The notes beneath the pieces were generated by a model. It was not told the DNA's origin, searched no databases, and saw only the letters and a program-made list of their open reading frames with translations. Positions 22,996 to 34,154 of a DNA stretch of 64,000 bases are shown in pieces. This DNA is from Lycium barbarum (taxonomy: Eukaryota; Streptophyta; Magnoliopsida; Solanales; Solanaceae): positions 9,700,725-9,764,724 of the forward strand of contig NC_083344.1 of the NCBI RefSeq assembly GCF_019175385.1, written 5' to 3'. Position 1 is the first letter of the stretch. The number at the start of each line of letters is the position of its first letter. Made by a program: the position numbers and the translations under genes.

Positions 22996-25900
22996 TGTAA
23001 TGACCAATATAGTCTTTCTGGCATTTTCGCCCCTTTCTGAGCATGGTTAGCTCACTTTTGACCCAAGGGGATCGTTGACACTTTTCCCGAGGTGTCTAGC
23101 TTTGATTTGGGCGACCTTTTATAAAATATGGACTTTAAGCAAAAAAGAGTTGACTCAAAGTTGACTTTTGGAGGACCTTTTTTGGGAATCCGTCGATTCT
23201 GAGAGGTCCGGATGGTCATTTAGAACTTGTGTGTATATTTGGTTCCGTTCCTAATGCACTTGGATGCATTTTGAGATTTGGGTTGGGAAATCGGAATTGA
23301 GGTATCGGGGGTTAACTCGATCAACGAGACCTCCGCTAGGAATTTCGAGGCCACGAGCGCATTCATAGCGTATTTTTATGTGTGTCTGTGTATGTGGTTC
23401 GTGAGCAGATGGCCTCAGGAATCAGTCGGAAATTCGAGTTAAAGTGTGAAAACTTGGGAAGTTTTTGGTGCAAGCGGGCACCGACATCGCGGCAGTAGTA
23501 CCGCTGAAGCAGTTACCCTGCCACTGGAGCGGTCCTTGCCATTTGGGCATGACGGCTGTAGCGGTCATGGCACCGTTGGAGTGTCCATAGCGTCGCGAAA
23601 GCGAGTGACGGGCAGTGAGTTCATTAAATGGGGTGTTAAAAGCTCTTAGTCTATCATTTAATATCATTCCAAAATTTGAGCTCTTTTAGGTAAACAAAGC
23701 TTTTTTGGGAATTCGTCGATTCCGAGAGGCCAGGATGGTCATTTAGAACTTGTGTGTATATCTGGTTCGGTTCCTATTGCACTCGGATGCATATTGAGAC
23801 TTGGCTTGGGAAATTGGTATTGAGGAATCGGGTGGTCCTGAGCAGATAGCCTCGGGAATGAGTCGGAAATTCGAATTGAAGTGTGAAAATTTAGGAAGTT
23901 TCTGGTGTCTGGTGCCCGCTTTGGCAACACCAGTATCGCGACAGCAGTACCTCTGAAGCGGTCACCCTGCCGTTGGTGCGGTCCTTGCCATTTGGGCATG
24001 ACCGCTGGAGCGGCCTTAGCGTCGCGGAAGCGGGTGACGGACAGTGAGTTCATTAAATAGGGTGTTAAAAGTCCTTAGTCTATCATTTAATATCATTCCG
24101 AAATTTGAGCTCTTGGAACTATTCTTGGGGATTATTGTTGAAGATTCTTGCTGGTAAATTCTCCTAACCGTCTTGCTATTTCATTTTTCCTAATCATCTT
24201 AGAATTCCTCTTTCCTTGTCAGTCCCTTAGTAATGGAAGATTAAAGTGGGGTTTTGATGGATTTTATATCTAGGCTAATTAATGATGAAATTGATTGGGT
24301 TTATGCTAGATTATGATATATCTAGGGTTGTTAATCATATATCTGTCATTATTAGTGCTGAATTCTTGAATCTAAGAGTTAGGCTCCCAAAATTGGGGGT
24401 TGTACTTGAAATTCTAAATTAGGTGAATCCTTGAGTTAATTTAGCGATTAGTTGTTGGGTTTTGATCATCTGGTGCTTAATTTGATATTTTACTCCCGAA
24501 TTTCCAGTTTTGACCTTATGGGCCCGATTTCCCCAAATTCTAGGATTGGTTTTGATTTAAATTGAATGATAGCAATATAGGTATTGATCTTTATGATTTC
24601 TAATCTAGATTTCGAATATGCCTATACTTTATTGATCTTGAGGCTCAACGGAAGGGGAAAGCGAATGAGTGATTATTGGTGTTTGTGGTTCAGCCATCCA
24701 GGTATGTTATGACTTACCCTTGGTGAGACTTCGTGTAGCGAAGCATATATTTAGATTATATTGACGGAGAAAGCATGTAAACCTTTGGGTATGACGTGGG
24801 GTCGGATATTGTATTAGGTCGGACCCTATTATGTGATTGGGGTTAGCCACCCCGTTGTGTTGTGATTGATTTGTCCTATTGTTGTGGGCTTGATGCCGCA
24901 TAGTGATAGTGGATATTGGAGGTTATTGAGATATCTTGTTCATGATATTGTGGTGCCCCACTTGTTGGCATTTGATTTCGAAAATAGTGTCTTTATATAA
25001 CTTGTGTAGTCTTTCATGATATTGCAAGCGTACCCATTTTTGGTACTTGTGAAATTGATCTGATTATTCATGTTGACTGATACATCACACGCATTCACAT
25101 CTCTCATAATATATTGTTGATACATTGTTTATACTTGATGAAACACAGTGATGAGCTGAGCTTAGTTTGCATGAAAGTGATGTGAGTAGTCCGATGGTTG
25201 TCCCGAAATTGTGGATTGTGTGTGAGTGATGTGAGTAGTGCAATGTCCGATGATTGTCCCGCAATCGTGGATTGTGTAATGTGAGAGTCCGATGTCCGAT
25301 GATTGTCCCGGAATTGTGGATGAGTGAGTACATGGATTTTACGGGTCCCCCATGCGTTATGCTTCCGGGACGTCGATACTTCCGTCCGAAGTACATGTGT
25401 ACACTGTGTTGCATTGCATTTTTGGCTTATATTGTGATGATCTAGTGAGTTACTTGTGTTGTTGATTTCGGATTGGATATATTGAGACTTGGTACACTTG
25501 GATTTAGATGCTTCAACCTAGGTGATGACGGATACTTGGTTTTAGTTTGTGTTTGACTTATACTTGTTGATTTATCTGTCTATCCTACTTTATTGTCTGA
25601 ATTATGTTAGCTATACTTAGTCGGCCGATGATATCTACCAGTACTGTGGTTTTGTACTGAATTGCACTTGCTGCATTCTTTTATGAATACAGAGTTTCAG
25701 GTTGGGTCTGCTTCCATCTTTCGTGGCTGATAGTCGCCATCAGTACAACTTCGAGTTTCCAGGGTGAGCACGATACGTCCGCTGCCTTGAAGACTCCTCT
25801 TATTATGTCTTATTTGCCATTCTAAGACATAGACAGATTTGATGTATTATTATATTCCAGACATTTATATTTCCATTCAGATGCTCTTATATGGCTTAGA

Positions 25901-26087
25901 CCAGACCCTGGGGGGTATTTCTTATTTTCGCACTTGCTTCTATATTATATCGTGACACTTACGTGATTATTCTCTTCCACTTAATTGAGTTATTTATTTT
26001 TGTCTTTATTTTTGTTGGATTGAGGGTTCACTTACCGAGGTAGAAAAGGTAAGTGCTCGCATGGCTTAGCCCAAATGGATCGTGACA
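22996..26087 (+). repeat. 5' LTR of chromovirus copy I
   Basis: Starts TGTAATGACC and ends GATCGTGACA, a decayed form of the family's TGTAACGACC ... GGGTCGTGACA terminal inverted repeat. It is longer than its relatives (3.09 versus about 2.65 kb). The main reason is that about 0.5 kb, roughly 23165-23689, is repeated in imperfect form at 23690-24114; this doubles the GC-rich palindrome module of the upstream part. A leader minisatellite of three roughly 60-bp units lies at about 25160-25325. Confidence 0.88.
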
Positions 26088-26090
26088 AGT

Positions 26091-26103
26091 TGGTATCATA
26101 ACC
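26091..26103 (+). other. Primer binding site, tRNA-Met type
   Basis: TGGTATCATAACC begins 3 bases after the LTR end. It resembles the common TGGTATCAGAGCC complementary to initiator tRNA-Met. In copy II the equivalent at 35789 reads TGGTATCATAGCC. Confidence 0.8.
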
Positions 26104-26299
26104 TTAGGTTACCCGGTCTATAATACAAGAGCGTGTCTAGTTAGAGTCTCGTAGATCGGTACAATAAGCTCCATACTTATCGGCAAGAGGTTATAGGACA
26201 TTTAGGAAATTTCACTACCTTTCATTCTTTCGTGCTACTTTACTCTAATTGGTATCTAAAAAATCAAATTGGTATCTGAATCTTATCTATTCTCTCACA

Positions 26300-27840
26300 G
26301 ATGGTAAGGACTTGAGCTAGTATAATCCGAGGTCAGGTGCCAGAGCCCGCAGCTATGGTTGGAACTAGAGGACGAGCGACAGCCAGAGGGTGCGGCAGAG
26401 TTAGAGGCCGTGGGGCTGCCCCAACCAAGGGCAGGGCTCCTGCGGTAGGATAACGGCGCGAGAGATCTTCGTCTCCATAGCCTAAGGATCCACAGGATTG
26501 AGACCAGGCCGCGGAGGATAGCGTGACCCTTGCACGGACACAGCCCGAGGTTACTTTTGGTCAGGCTATGCATGATACTATTGCCAGAGTCTTACTTCAT
26601 CTAGATGCCCAGCAGGCTGCCACTGGGGTTGCTACTCCAGGCGGAGGTTCACAGACCGGAGTTGGGGCGTAGACCCTTGAGCAGAGACCTACTCGAGTAG
26701 TACACCTCGCTGCAACTATAGCTCCCTGTATTGATGCGGTATCCGCTTCTAGTGATGATCTTAGGCCCATGAAGGGTGCTATTATGATCGTGTCTGATCA
26801 GGATCTTGTTGGGAGATTCAGGAAGTTAGAGTCGCCAAGATTTTTGGGTACTTCTTCTGAGGGTGCTTATACTATCCTGGATATGCATGAGTTGCTCCAT
26901 AGGATGGGGATCGTGGAGACCCGTGGAGTTGACTATGTGTCCTACCAGGTTCGCGGCGATGCAAAGACTTGGTGGATGTATTATGATGTTTGCAAACCTG
27001 AAGGTTCCCCTCCCCTGATTTGGACTCAATTCTACCAGACCTTCCTTGAGAAGTATGTGCCCCGGTCTTTAAAAGAGGCACGTAGGGAGGAGTTTATACA
27101 TCTTGAGCAGAGGGGTAGGTCTGTGGAGGCCTATGTGACCGCTTTCTGTATCTAGCCCATTATTCCACTACTTTGATCCCTACTGAGGCTGACAGGATCA
27201 ACATTTTGTTGGTGGGCTAGTCAGTTCTCTTCAGATTCGTTGCCTTCAGATGGAGGCCATGGGAGCTTCCTTCCAGTCTATAGTCGAGCATGCTTCTATG
27301 GTTGAGGGTGCTAAGGCCCGTGCATTTGGTGGTGGTGACAAGAGACCGCGTCAGATTGGGAGTTATGGTGGTTATAGTTTGAGGGGCGTCGGTCAGTCGT
27401 CTAGGCTATATCAGTCATATTCCGGCCGCCCTGTACATTTAGCTTTGCATGCTTCCCCCAATGAGCCATCCAGACAAAGAGCTCCCGAGAGTTCATTTTC
27501 TCGATCGGTAGGCAGGATTGTTTCATCCGAGTCCTCAGTTTCAATTATTCAGCCTCCGACTTCTCTAACCTGTTATTCCTATGGAGAGTTTGGGTTGCTA
27601 AGAGATGTCCCCGACCCAGGCGGGATTATCAGCAACCGAGGACTCCGACATCATCTGGTGGTCGAGGTGGTGCTTCTCAGAGGGGCGGTGCTCAGTCAGG
27701 CCGCGGTGGTTCTCATGGTTCTAGAAGTGGATCCCAGGCAGTTAGAAGTGGTTCCCAGAGTGCGAGAGGGTGATCTTAAACTGTATGTGGTGGGGTCTAT
27801 TGTTACTCATTTCCAAGTAGGCCCGAGGCAGATGCTGTGA
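26300..27840 (+). pseudogene. Chromovirus gag, copy I
   Basis: The gag core is at 26769-27155 (FLGTSSEGAYTILDMHELLH, GDAKTWWMYYDVC, TFLEKYVPRSLKEARREEF). It is preceded by an in-frame TAG at 26670 and ends in a TAG at 27155. The rest continues in other frames to 27840 and contains a degenerate zinc knuckle (CYSYGEFG in place of CYxCGExGH). The basic N-terminal leader starts around 26300. The part from about 27060 to 27930 appears identical to 36858-37728 of copy II, including the frame breaks. Confidence 0.85.
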
Positions 27841-29100
27841 TTTCAGGTACTATTTATGTCTGTCATAGAGCAGCATCTGTGTTGTTTGATCCTGGATCCA
27901 CTTATTCGTATGTGTCTGTATATCATGTCGTTGGTTGGGATTTTCATTGTGATAGCATAGATATACATGTTCATGTGTTTACTCCGGTTGGAGATTCTGT
28001 TGTTGTGGATCGAGTTTATCGGTCATGTTTGGTTACTTTTATGGGGTATGACACTTGGGTAGATTTGATGATTCTTGATATGGTGGGTTTTGATGTTATC
28101 TTGTGTATGTCCTGGCTTTCTTCTTATCACGCAATCTTGGACTGTCACGCCAAGACATTTATTATAGCCATGTCGGGCATTCCTAGGCTTGAGTGGAGGG
28201 GTACTCCTAGTCTCGCTCCGAAGAAGATCATTTCCTTCCTTCCGGCGAAGAGGTTAGTAAATAAGGGCTGTTTAGCCTATCTGGCTCATGTGCGTGACAC
28301 GACTGTTGCATATCCACCCCTTGAGTCCATTCCTATTGTGAGCGAGTTCGTGAAGGTATTCCCGTCTGATCTGTCGGGTATGCCACCCAATCGCGACATT
28401 AACTTCGGCATTGACTTAGATCCGGACACTCGCCCTATTTTTATTCTACCATATCGAATGGCACCTGCCGAGTTGAGAGAGCTTAAGGAGCAGTTACAGG
28501 ACTCATTGAGTAAGGGGTTCATTAGACCGAGTGTCTCCCCTTAGGGTGCTCTTGTGTTATTTGTGAAGAAGAAAAAGGGGACCATAAGGATGTGCATTGA
28601 TTATCACCAGCTGAACAGGGTTACTATTCTAAACAAATGCCCTATGTCTCGTATTGATGATCTATTTGACCAGCTTCAGGGTGCTTCGGTGTTTTCGAAG
28701 ATTGACTTGCGTTCAAGCTACTACCAGTTGAGGATCAGCGCGAAGGATATTCCGAAGACAGCCTTTCGGATGCGGTATTGCCACTATGATTTTCTGGTGA
28801 TGTCTTTTAGGCTTACCAATGCCCCGGCTGCATTTATGACTCTCTGATGAATGGCATCTTTGGGTCATTCCTTGAATCCTTCGTGATCGTGTTTATTGAT
28901 GATATCTTTATGTATTCCAAGAGTATAGAGGAGCATGAGAGCCATCTTCGTACTGTTCTTGGATTGTTGAAGAAGCATAGCTTGTTTGCTAAGTTTTCGA
29001 AGTGTGAGTTTTAGTTGGAGTCCGTAACATTCTTGGGCCATGTTATGTCTAAGGATGGGATTATGGTTGACCCACAGAATGAGGCTGTGAGAGGTTAGGC
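27837..29100 (+). pseudogene. Chromovirus protease and reverse transcriptase, copy I
   Basis: The protease has VLFDPGSTYSYVS (active site D-P-G-S) and a downstream hydrophobic flap region. The RT begins at about 28430 with PYRMAPAELRELKEQLQDSL. A CAG-to-TAG type stop follows at about 28543. Then come [13 protein letters not shown] and [15 protein letters not shown], and after a frameshift near 28845 the catalytic FIDDIFMYSKS (about 28891-28920). Further stops replace Trp at 29014 and 29096. Catalytic motifs survive although the frame does not. Confidence 0.85.
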
Positions 29101-29129
29101 GAGACCCACTACTGTTATTGAGGTTCGTA

Positions 29130-29673
29130 GTTTGTGAGGTTTGCCCAGCTATTACCGACGCTTTTGTGAAGGGCTTTGATGCTATTACTTCATCCTTGAC
29201 TAGATTGACTCAAAAGGATGTTCCGTTCCAGTGGTCTAATGATTGTGAGGAGAGCTTTCAAAAGCTCAGGCTTCTTTTGACTTCAGCCCCATCTTAGCAT
29301 TACCCGTAGAGGGTAAGGATATCGCGATCTATTGTGATTCCTCTTGTATGGGTTTGGGTGTTGTGTTGATGCAGGAGGGTAGAGTGATAGCTTATATTTC
29401 CCATCAGTTGAAGATTTATGACAAGAACTACCCTACCCATGATTTGGAGTTGTTGGCCGTGGTGTTCGCCTTGAAGATTTGAAGGCATTATTTGTATGGT
29501 GTACATTGTGAGGTTTTCACCGATCACCATAGTCTTTAGCATGTGTTTATACAGAGAGATCTTAATTCCAGGCAGCGCTGATGGATGGAGCTCCTCAAGA
29601 ACTATGACATCTCTATTTTTTATCATCCCAGGAAAGCCAACGTTGTGGCTGATGCCTTGAGCGCAAGGCAGTG
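29130..29673 (+). pseudogene. Chromovirus RT tail and RNase H, copy I
   Basis: Broken frames give the RT connection followed by RNase [34 protein letters not shown], a TGA where copy II has Trp, FTDHHSL, a TAG where copy II has Gln, and the ADALSARQ linker. The intact counterpart is at 38590-39099. At least three stops are consistent with C-to-T changes. Confidence 0.82.
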
Positions 29674-29929
29674 AGTATGGGGAGTTTAGCTGGTTTGATT
29701 GTTTTCGAGCATCTGTTGGCCATAGAGGTTCAGACTCTGGCCAACAGTTTTGTTCGACTCGATATTTCAGCCTCGGGTAGGATTTTTGCTTGTGTAGAGG
29801 CCAGGTCATCTTTATTGGATCAAATGAGGACTCAACAGTTTGAGGATGTTCAGTTGAGCAAGATTCGAGATAGAGTTTTAAGGGGTGAGGCCAAGGAGGC
29901 CATGATTGATTCTGAGGGCATTTGAGAAT

Positions 29930-31200
29930 TAAGGGACGCGTGTGTGTCTCTCGTGTTGGAGATTTAATTCAGCTGATCTTTTCTGAGGCTCATAGTTCTC
30001 GCTATTCCATTCATCCGGGGGAAACTAAGATGTACCGTGATTTAAGACAACATTATTAATAGTATCGAATGAAGAGGGATATAGTTGATTTCGTGGCTAA
30101 GTGTGGAATTGTCAGCAGGTAAAGTATGAGCACCAGCGACCCAATGGTGTGCTTTAGAGGATTCCAATTCCCAAGTGGAAATGGGAGAGGATTGCCATGG
30201 ATTTTGTTGTGGGTCTTCCAAAAACCCTAGGCAAGTTTGACTCTATTTGGGTGATTGTTGATCGGTTGAATAAGTCCGCCCAATTTGTTCCAGTTCAAGT
30301 TTCCTATACCGCGGAGAAGTTAGCCAAGCTGTACACTCGGGATATTATTAGATTGCATGGGGTTCCTATTTCTGTCGTATATGATCGGGGTACTATCTTT
30401 ACTTCCCAATTTTGAAGGGCTTTTCATGAGAAGTTGGGTACCCGATTAGATCTCAATATAGCTTTTCTTCCCCAAACTGATGGCCAATCCGAGCGAACCA
30501 TTTAGGTGTTCGAGGACATGTTGAGAGTGTGTGTTAATGATTTTGGTGGTCATTGGGATCAGCACTTACCATTGGCAGAGTTTGTGTACAATAACAGTTA
30601 TCATTCGAGTATTGGAGTAGCATCTTTTGAGGCTTTATATGGTAGGAGATGTAGATCTCCGGTTGGCTAGTTTGATGGGTTCGAGGCTCGACCGTGGAGT
30701 ACTGATCTGTTGAGAGAGTCCTTTGATAGAGTGAGAGTTATTCAGGCCAAGCTTTTGGCAGCTCAGAGTTGGCAGAAGATGTATGCGGATCGGAAGGTCC
30801 GAGATCTAGAGTTTGCTATTGATGACCATGTTCTATTGAAGATTTCACCCATGAAAGGTGTTATGAGATTGGGGAAGAGGAGCAAGTTGAGCCCCAGGTA
30901 TATTGGTCCATTTGAGATTGTTGATCGTATGGGTAATGTAGCTTATGAGTTGGCATTGCCGCCAGGCTTGGCGAGAGTTCATCCGATTTTTCATGTTTCG
31001 ATGCTGAAGAAGTACCATGCTGACAGTACCTACATTGTTTGTTGGGATTTGTTAGTTTTTTATGAGAATTTTACCTATGAGGAGGAGCCTATTGCGATAT
31101 TGGATAGGCAGGTTCGGAAGTTGAGGTCGAAGGAGATTACTTCTGTGAAGGTGCAATGGAAGCATCGTCCTGTTAAGGAGGCTACTTGGGAGACTTAGTC
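29930..31200 (+). pseudogene. Chromovirus integrase with chromodomain-like end, copy I
   Basis: The zinc-binding domain is near 29985-30125 (HSSRYSIHPGETKMYRDL, with a broken CxxC). The core has MDFVVGLPKT, YDRGTIFTSQF and DGQSERTI, so all three catalytic acids are present. An intact frame of 162 codons (30710-31198) holds the GPY/F-type module ([15 protein letters not shown]) and ends in a chromodomain-like stretch, [27 protein letters not shown]. Such chromodomains direct Tekay/Del elements to heterochromatin. Stops at 30412, 30503 and 30667 again replace Trp or Gln. Confidence 0.86.
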
Positions 31201-31303
31201 CGACATGCGTACTCGATATCCTCATTTGTTCGCTGATTTAGGTATTTCCCTGTTCTTTTCCTTTCTTCTCTTGAGGACGAGCGATGGTTAAATTGGTATC
31301 TGA

Positions 31304-33956
31304 TGTAACGACCCGTTTGGTCATTATAGTCTTTCCGATAATTTTGCCCCTTTTCGAGCTTGGTTAGCTCACTTTTGATCCAAGGGGATCGTCGACATGC
31401 TTCCCAAGGTGTCTAGATTTGATTCAGGCGGCTATTTATGAAATTTGGACTTTAAATAAAAAAGAGTTGACCCAAAGTTGACTTTTAGGTAAACGGAGCT
31501 TCTTTGGGAATCCGTCGATTCCGAGAGGTCTGGATGGTCATTTAGAACTTGTGTGTATATCTTATTCGGTTCCTAATGCACTCGGATACATTTTGGGACT
31601 TGGATTGGGAAATTGGAATTGAGGTATCGGGGGTTAAGACGGTCAACGAGACTTCCGTTGGAAAATTTGAGGCCACGAGTGCGTTCATAGCGTATTTTTA
31701 TGTGTGTCTGTGTATGAGGTTCGCGAGCAGATAGCCTCGGGAATGAGTCGGAAATTCGAGTTGAAGTGTGAAAATTTGAGAAGTTTCTGGTGTCTGTTGC
31801 CCGCTTTGGCGGCGCCAGCATCGCGACAGCAGTACCGCTGAATCAGTCACCCTGTCGCTGGAGCGGTCCTTGCCATTTGAGCATGACCGCTGGAGCGGCC
31901 TTAGCGTCGCGAAAGCGGGTGACAGACAGTGAGTTCATTAAATGGGGTGTTAAAAGCCCTTAGTCTATCATTTAATATCATTCCGAAATTTGAGCTCTTG
32001 GAACTATTCTTGGGGATTATTGGTGAAGATTCTTGGTGGTAAATTCTCCTAACCGTCTTGCTATTTCATTGTTCCTAATCATCTTAGAATTCCTCTTTCC
32101 TTGTCAGTCCCTTAGTAATGGAAGATTAAAAAGGGGTTTTGATGGATTTTATATCTCGGCTTATTAATGATGAAATTGATTGGGTTTATGCTAGATTATG
32201 ATATATCTAGGGTTGTTAATCATATATCTGTCTTTATTAGTGTTGAATTCTTGAATCTAAGAGTTAGGCTCCCAAAATTGGGGGTTTCACTTGAAATTCT
32301 AAATTAGGTGAATCCTTGAGTTAATTTAGCAATTAGTTGTTGGGTTTTGATCACCTGGTGCTTAATTTGATATTTTACTCCCGAATTTCCCATTTTGACC
32401 TTATGGGCCCTGTTTCCCCAAATTCTAGGGTTGGTTTTGACCTAAATTGAATGATAGCAATATAGGTATCGATCTTCATGATTTCAAATCTAGATTTTGA
32501 ATATTCCTAGACTTTATTGATCTTCAGGCTCAGCGGAAGGGGAAAACGAATGAGTGATTATTGGTAATTGCTGTTCAGCCATCTAGGTAGGTTATGGCTT
32601 ACCCTTGGTGAGACTTCGTGTAGCGAAACATATATTTAGATTATATTGACTGAGAAAGCATGTAAGCCTTCGGGTATGAAGTTGGGACTGATATTATATT
32701 AGGTTGCGCCCTACTGTGTGATTAGGGTTAGCCACCCCATTGTATTGTGATTGATTTGTCCTATTGTTGTGGGCTTGATGCCGCATAGTGATAGTGGATA
32801 TTGGAGGTTATTGAGTTATCTTGTTCATGATATTGTGGTGCCCATTTATTGGCATTTGATTTCGAGAATATTGTTTTTATATGACTTGTGTAGTCTTTCG
32901 TAATATTTTTGGCGTACCTATGTTTGGTACTTGTGATATTGATCTAATTATTCATGTTGACTGATACATAGCACGCATTCACATCTCTCATGATATATTG
33001 TTGGTACATTGTTGATACTTGATGAAATACTGTGATGAGTTGAGCTCAATTTTCATGAGAGTGATGTGAGTAGTCCGATGTTCGATGGTTGTCCCGGAAT
33101 CGTGGATTGTGTGATGTGAGAGTACGATGTCTGATGATTGTCCCGGAATCATGGATGAGTGAGTACATGGACTTCACCGATCCCTCATGGGTTGTGCTAC
33201 CGGGACGTCAATACTTCCGTCCGGAGTACATATGTACACTGCATTGCATTGGCGTTCTTACATCGTTGCATTGTATTGCATTTTTGTCTTATATTGTGAT
33301 GATCTGGTGATTTACTTGTGTTGTTGATTTCAGATTGGATATATTGAGACTTAGTACACTTGGGTTTAGATTCTTCAACTTAGGTGATGACGGATACTTG
33401 GTTCTAGTTTGTGTTTGATTTATACTTATTGATTTATCTGCTTATCCTACTTTATTGTCTGAATTATGTTAGTTATACTTAGTCGGCCGATGATACCTAC
33501 CGGTACTGTGGGTTTGTACTGACCTGTACTTGATGCATTCTTTTATGAATGCAAAGTTCCAGGTTGGGTCTATTTCCATCTTCCGTGTCTGATAGTCGCC
33601 GTCAGTATAGCTTCGAGTTTCTTGGGTGAGCATGAGACGTCCGCTGCCTTGAAGACTCCTCTTATTATGTCTTATTTTTCCATTATGAGACATAGACAGA
33701 TTTGATGTATTTTTATATTTCAGACTTGTATATTTTATATTTCCATTTAGATGCTCTTGTATGGCTTAGACCAGACCCTACGGGTATTTCTTATTTCCAC
33801 ACTTGTTTCTATATTATATCGTGAGACTTACGTGATTATTCTCTTCCGCTTAATTGAGTTATTTATTTTTATCTTTATTTTCATTAGGTTGAGGGTTTGC
33901 TTACCGAGGTGGGAAAGATAAGTGCCCGCACGGCTTAGCCAAAATGGGTCGTGACA
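31304..33956 (+). repeat. 3' LTR of chromovirus copy I
   Basis: Runs from TGTAACGACC to GGGTCGTGACA and is followed by GGTAA and spacer X. A GC-rich block at about 31800-31925 contains the palindromic CCGCTGGAGCGG. The leader minisatellite has two units (33060-33160) against three in the 5' LTR. It is closer in variants to the 3' LTR of copy II than to its own 5' LTR. Confidence 0.9.
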
Positions 33957-34154
33957 GGTAATACCAAAAGATGAAGAAAATCTACAGAGAATAAGTAAGC
34001 ACATAATTAGTACTTGTTGTAGGTTTGAATTATTCTATTGTTATAGATTATAATAAATTAATTTTATACAATTTAATGATCTTGGTAAAAATAAATGTAA
34101 AATTGAAGAAATTAAGTATACTTTATATGTTGGAGAATGAAAGAGTTGGTTTGA
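33957..34154 (+). repeat. Spacer X, partial copy (198 bp)
   Basis: Identical in start and nearly identical in sequence to 8309-8508 and 47396-47594. It stops inside X at GTTGGTTTGA and joins the interior of an LTR at GAAGTGTAAAA. TTGA is present in both parents at the join. It marks the boundary between the two tandem chromovirus copies. Confidence 0.88.

Larger units (their letters stand above)
22996..33956 (+). mobile_element. Tekay-type chromovirus, copy I (complete but decayed)
   Basis: A full LTR element of about 11 kb: 5' LTR 22996-26087, tRNA-Met-type primer site, gag, protease, RT, RNase H, integrase with a chromodomain-like C-terminus, and 3' LTR 31304-33956. Flanks are GGTGA and GGTAA, a probable 5-bp target duplication with one change. 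Many stops replace Trp, Gln or Arg codons (TGG to TAG/TGA, CAG to TAG, CGA to TGA), the pattern of methyl-cytosine decay. It is followed after 198 bp of X by a second, tandemly duplicated copy. Confidence 0.9.

Noticed and set aside
27250..27840. 196-codon open frame conserved exactly in both chromovirus copies as a possible new gene
   Set aside because: It is gag sequence partly read in the wrong frame. Identity reflects recent homogenisation of the DNA, not protein conservation.
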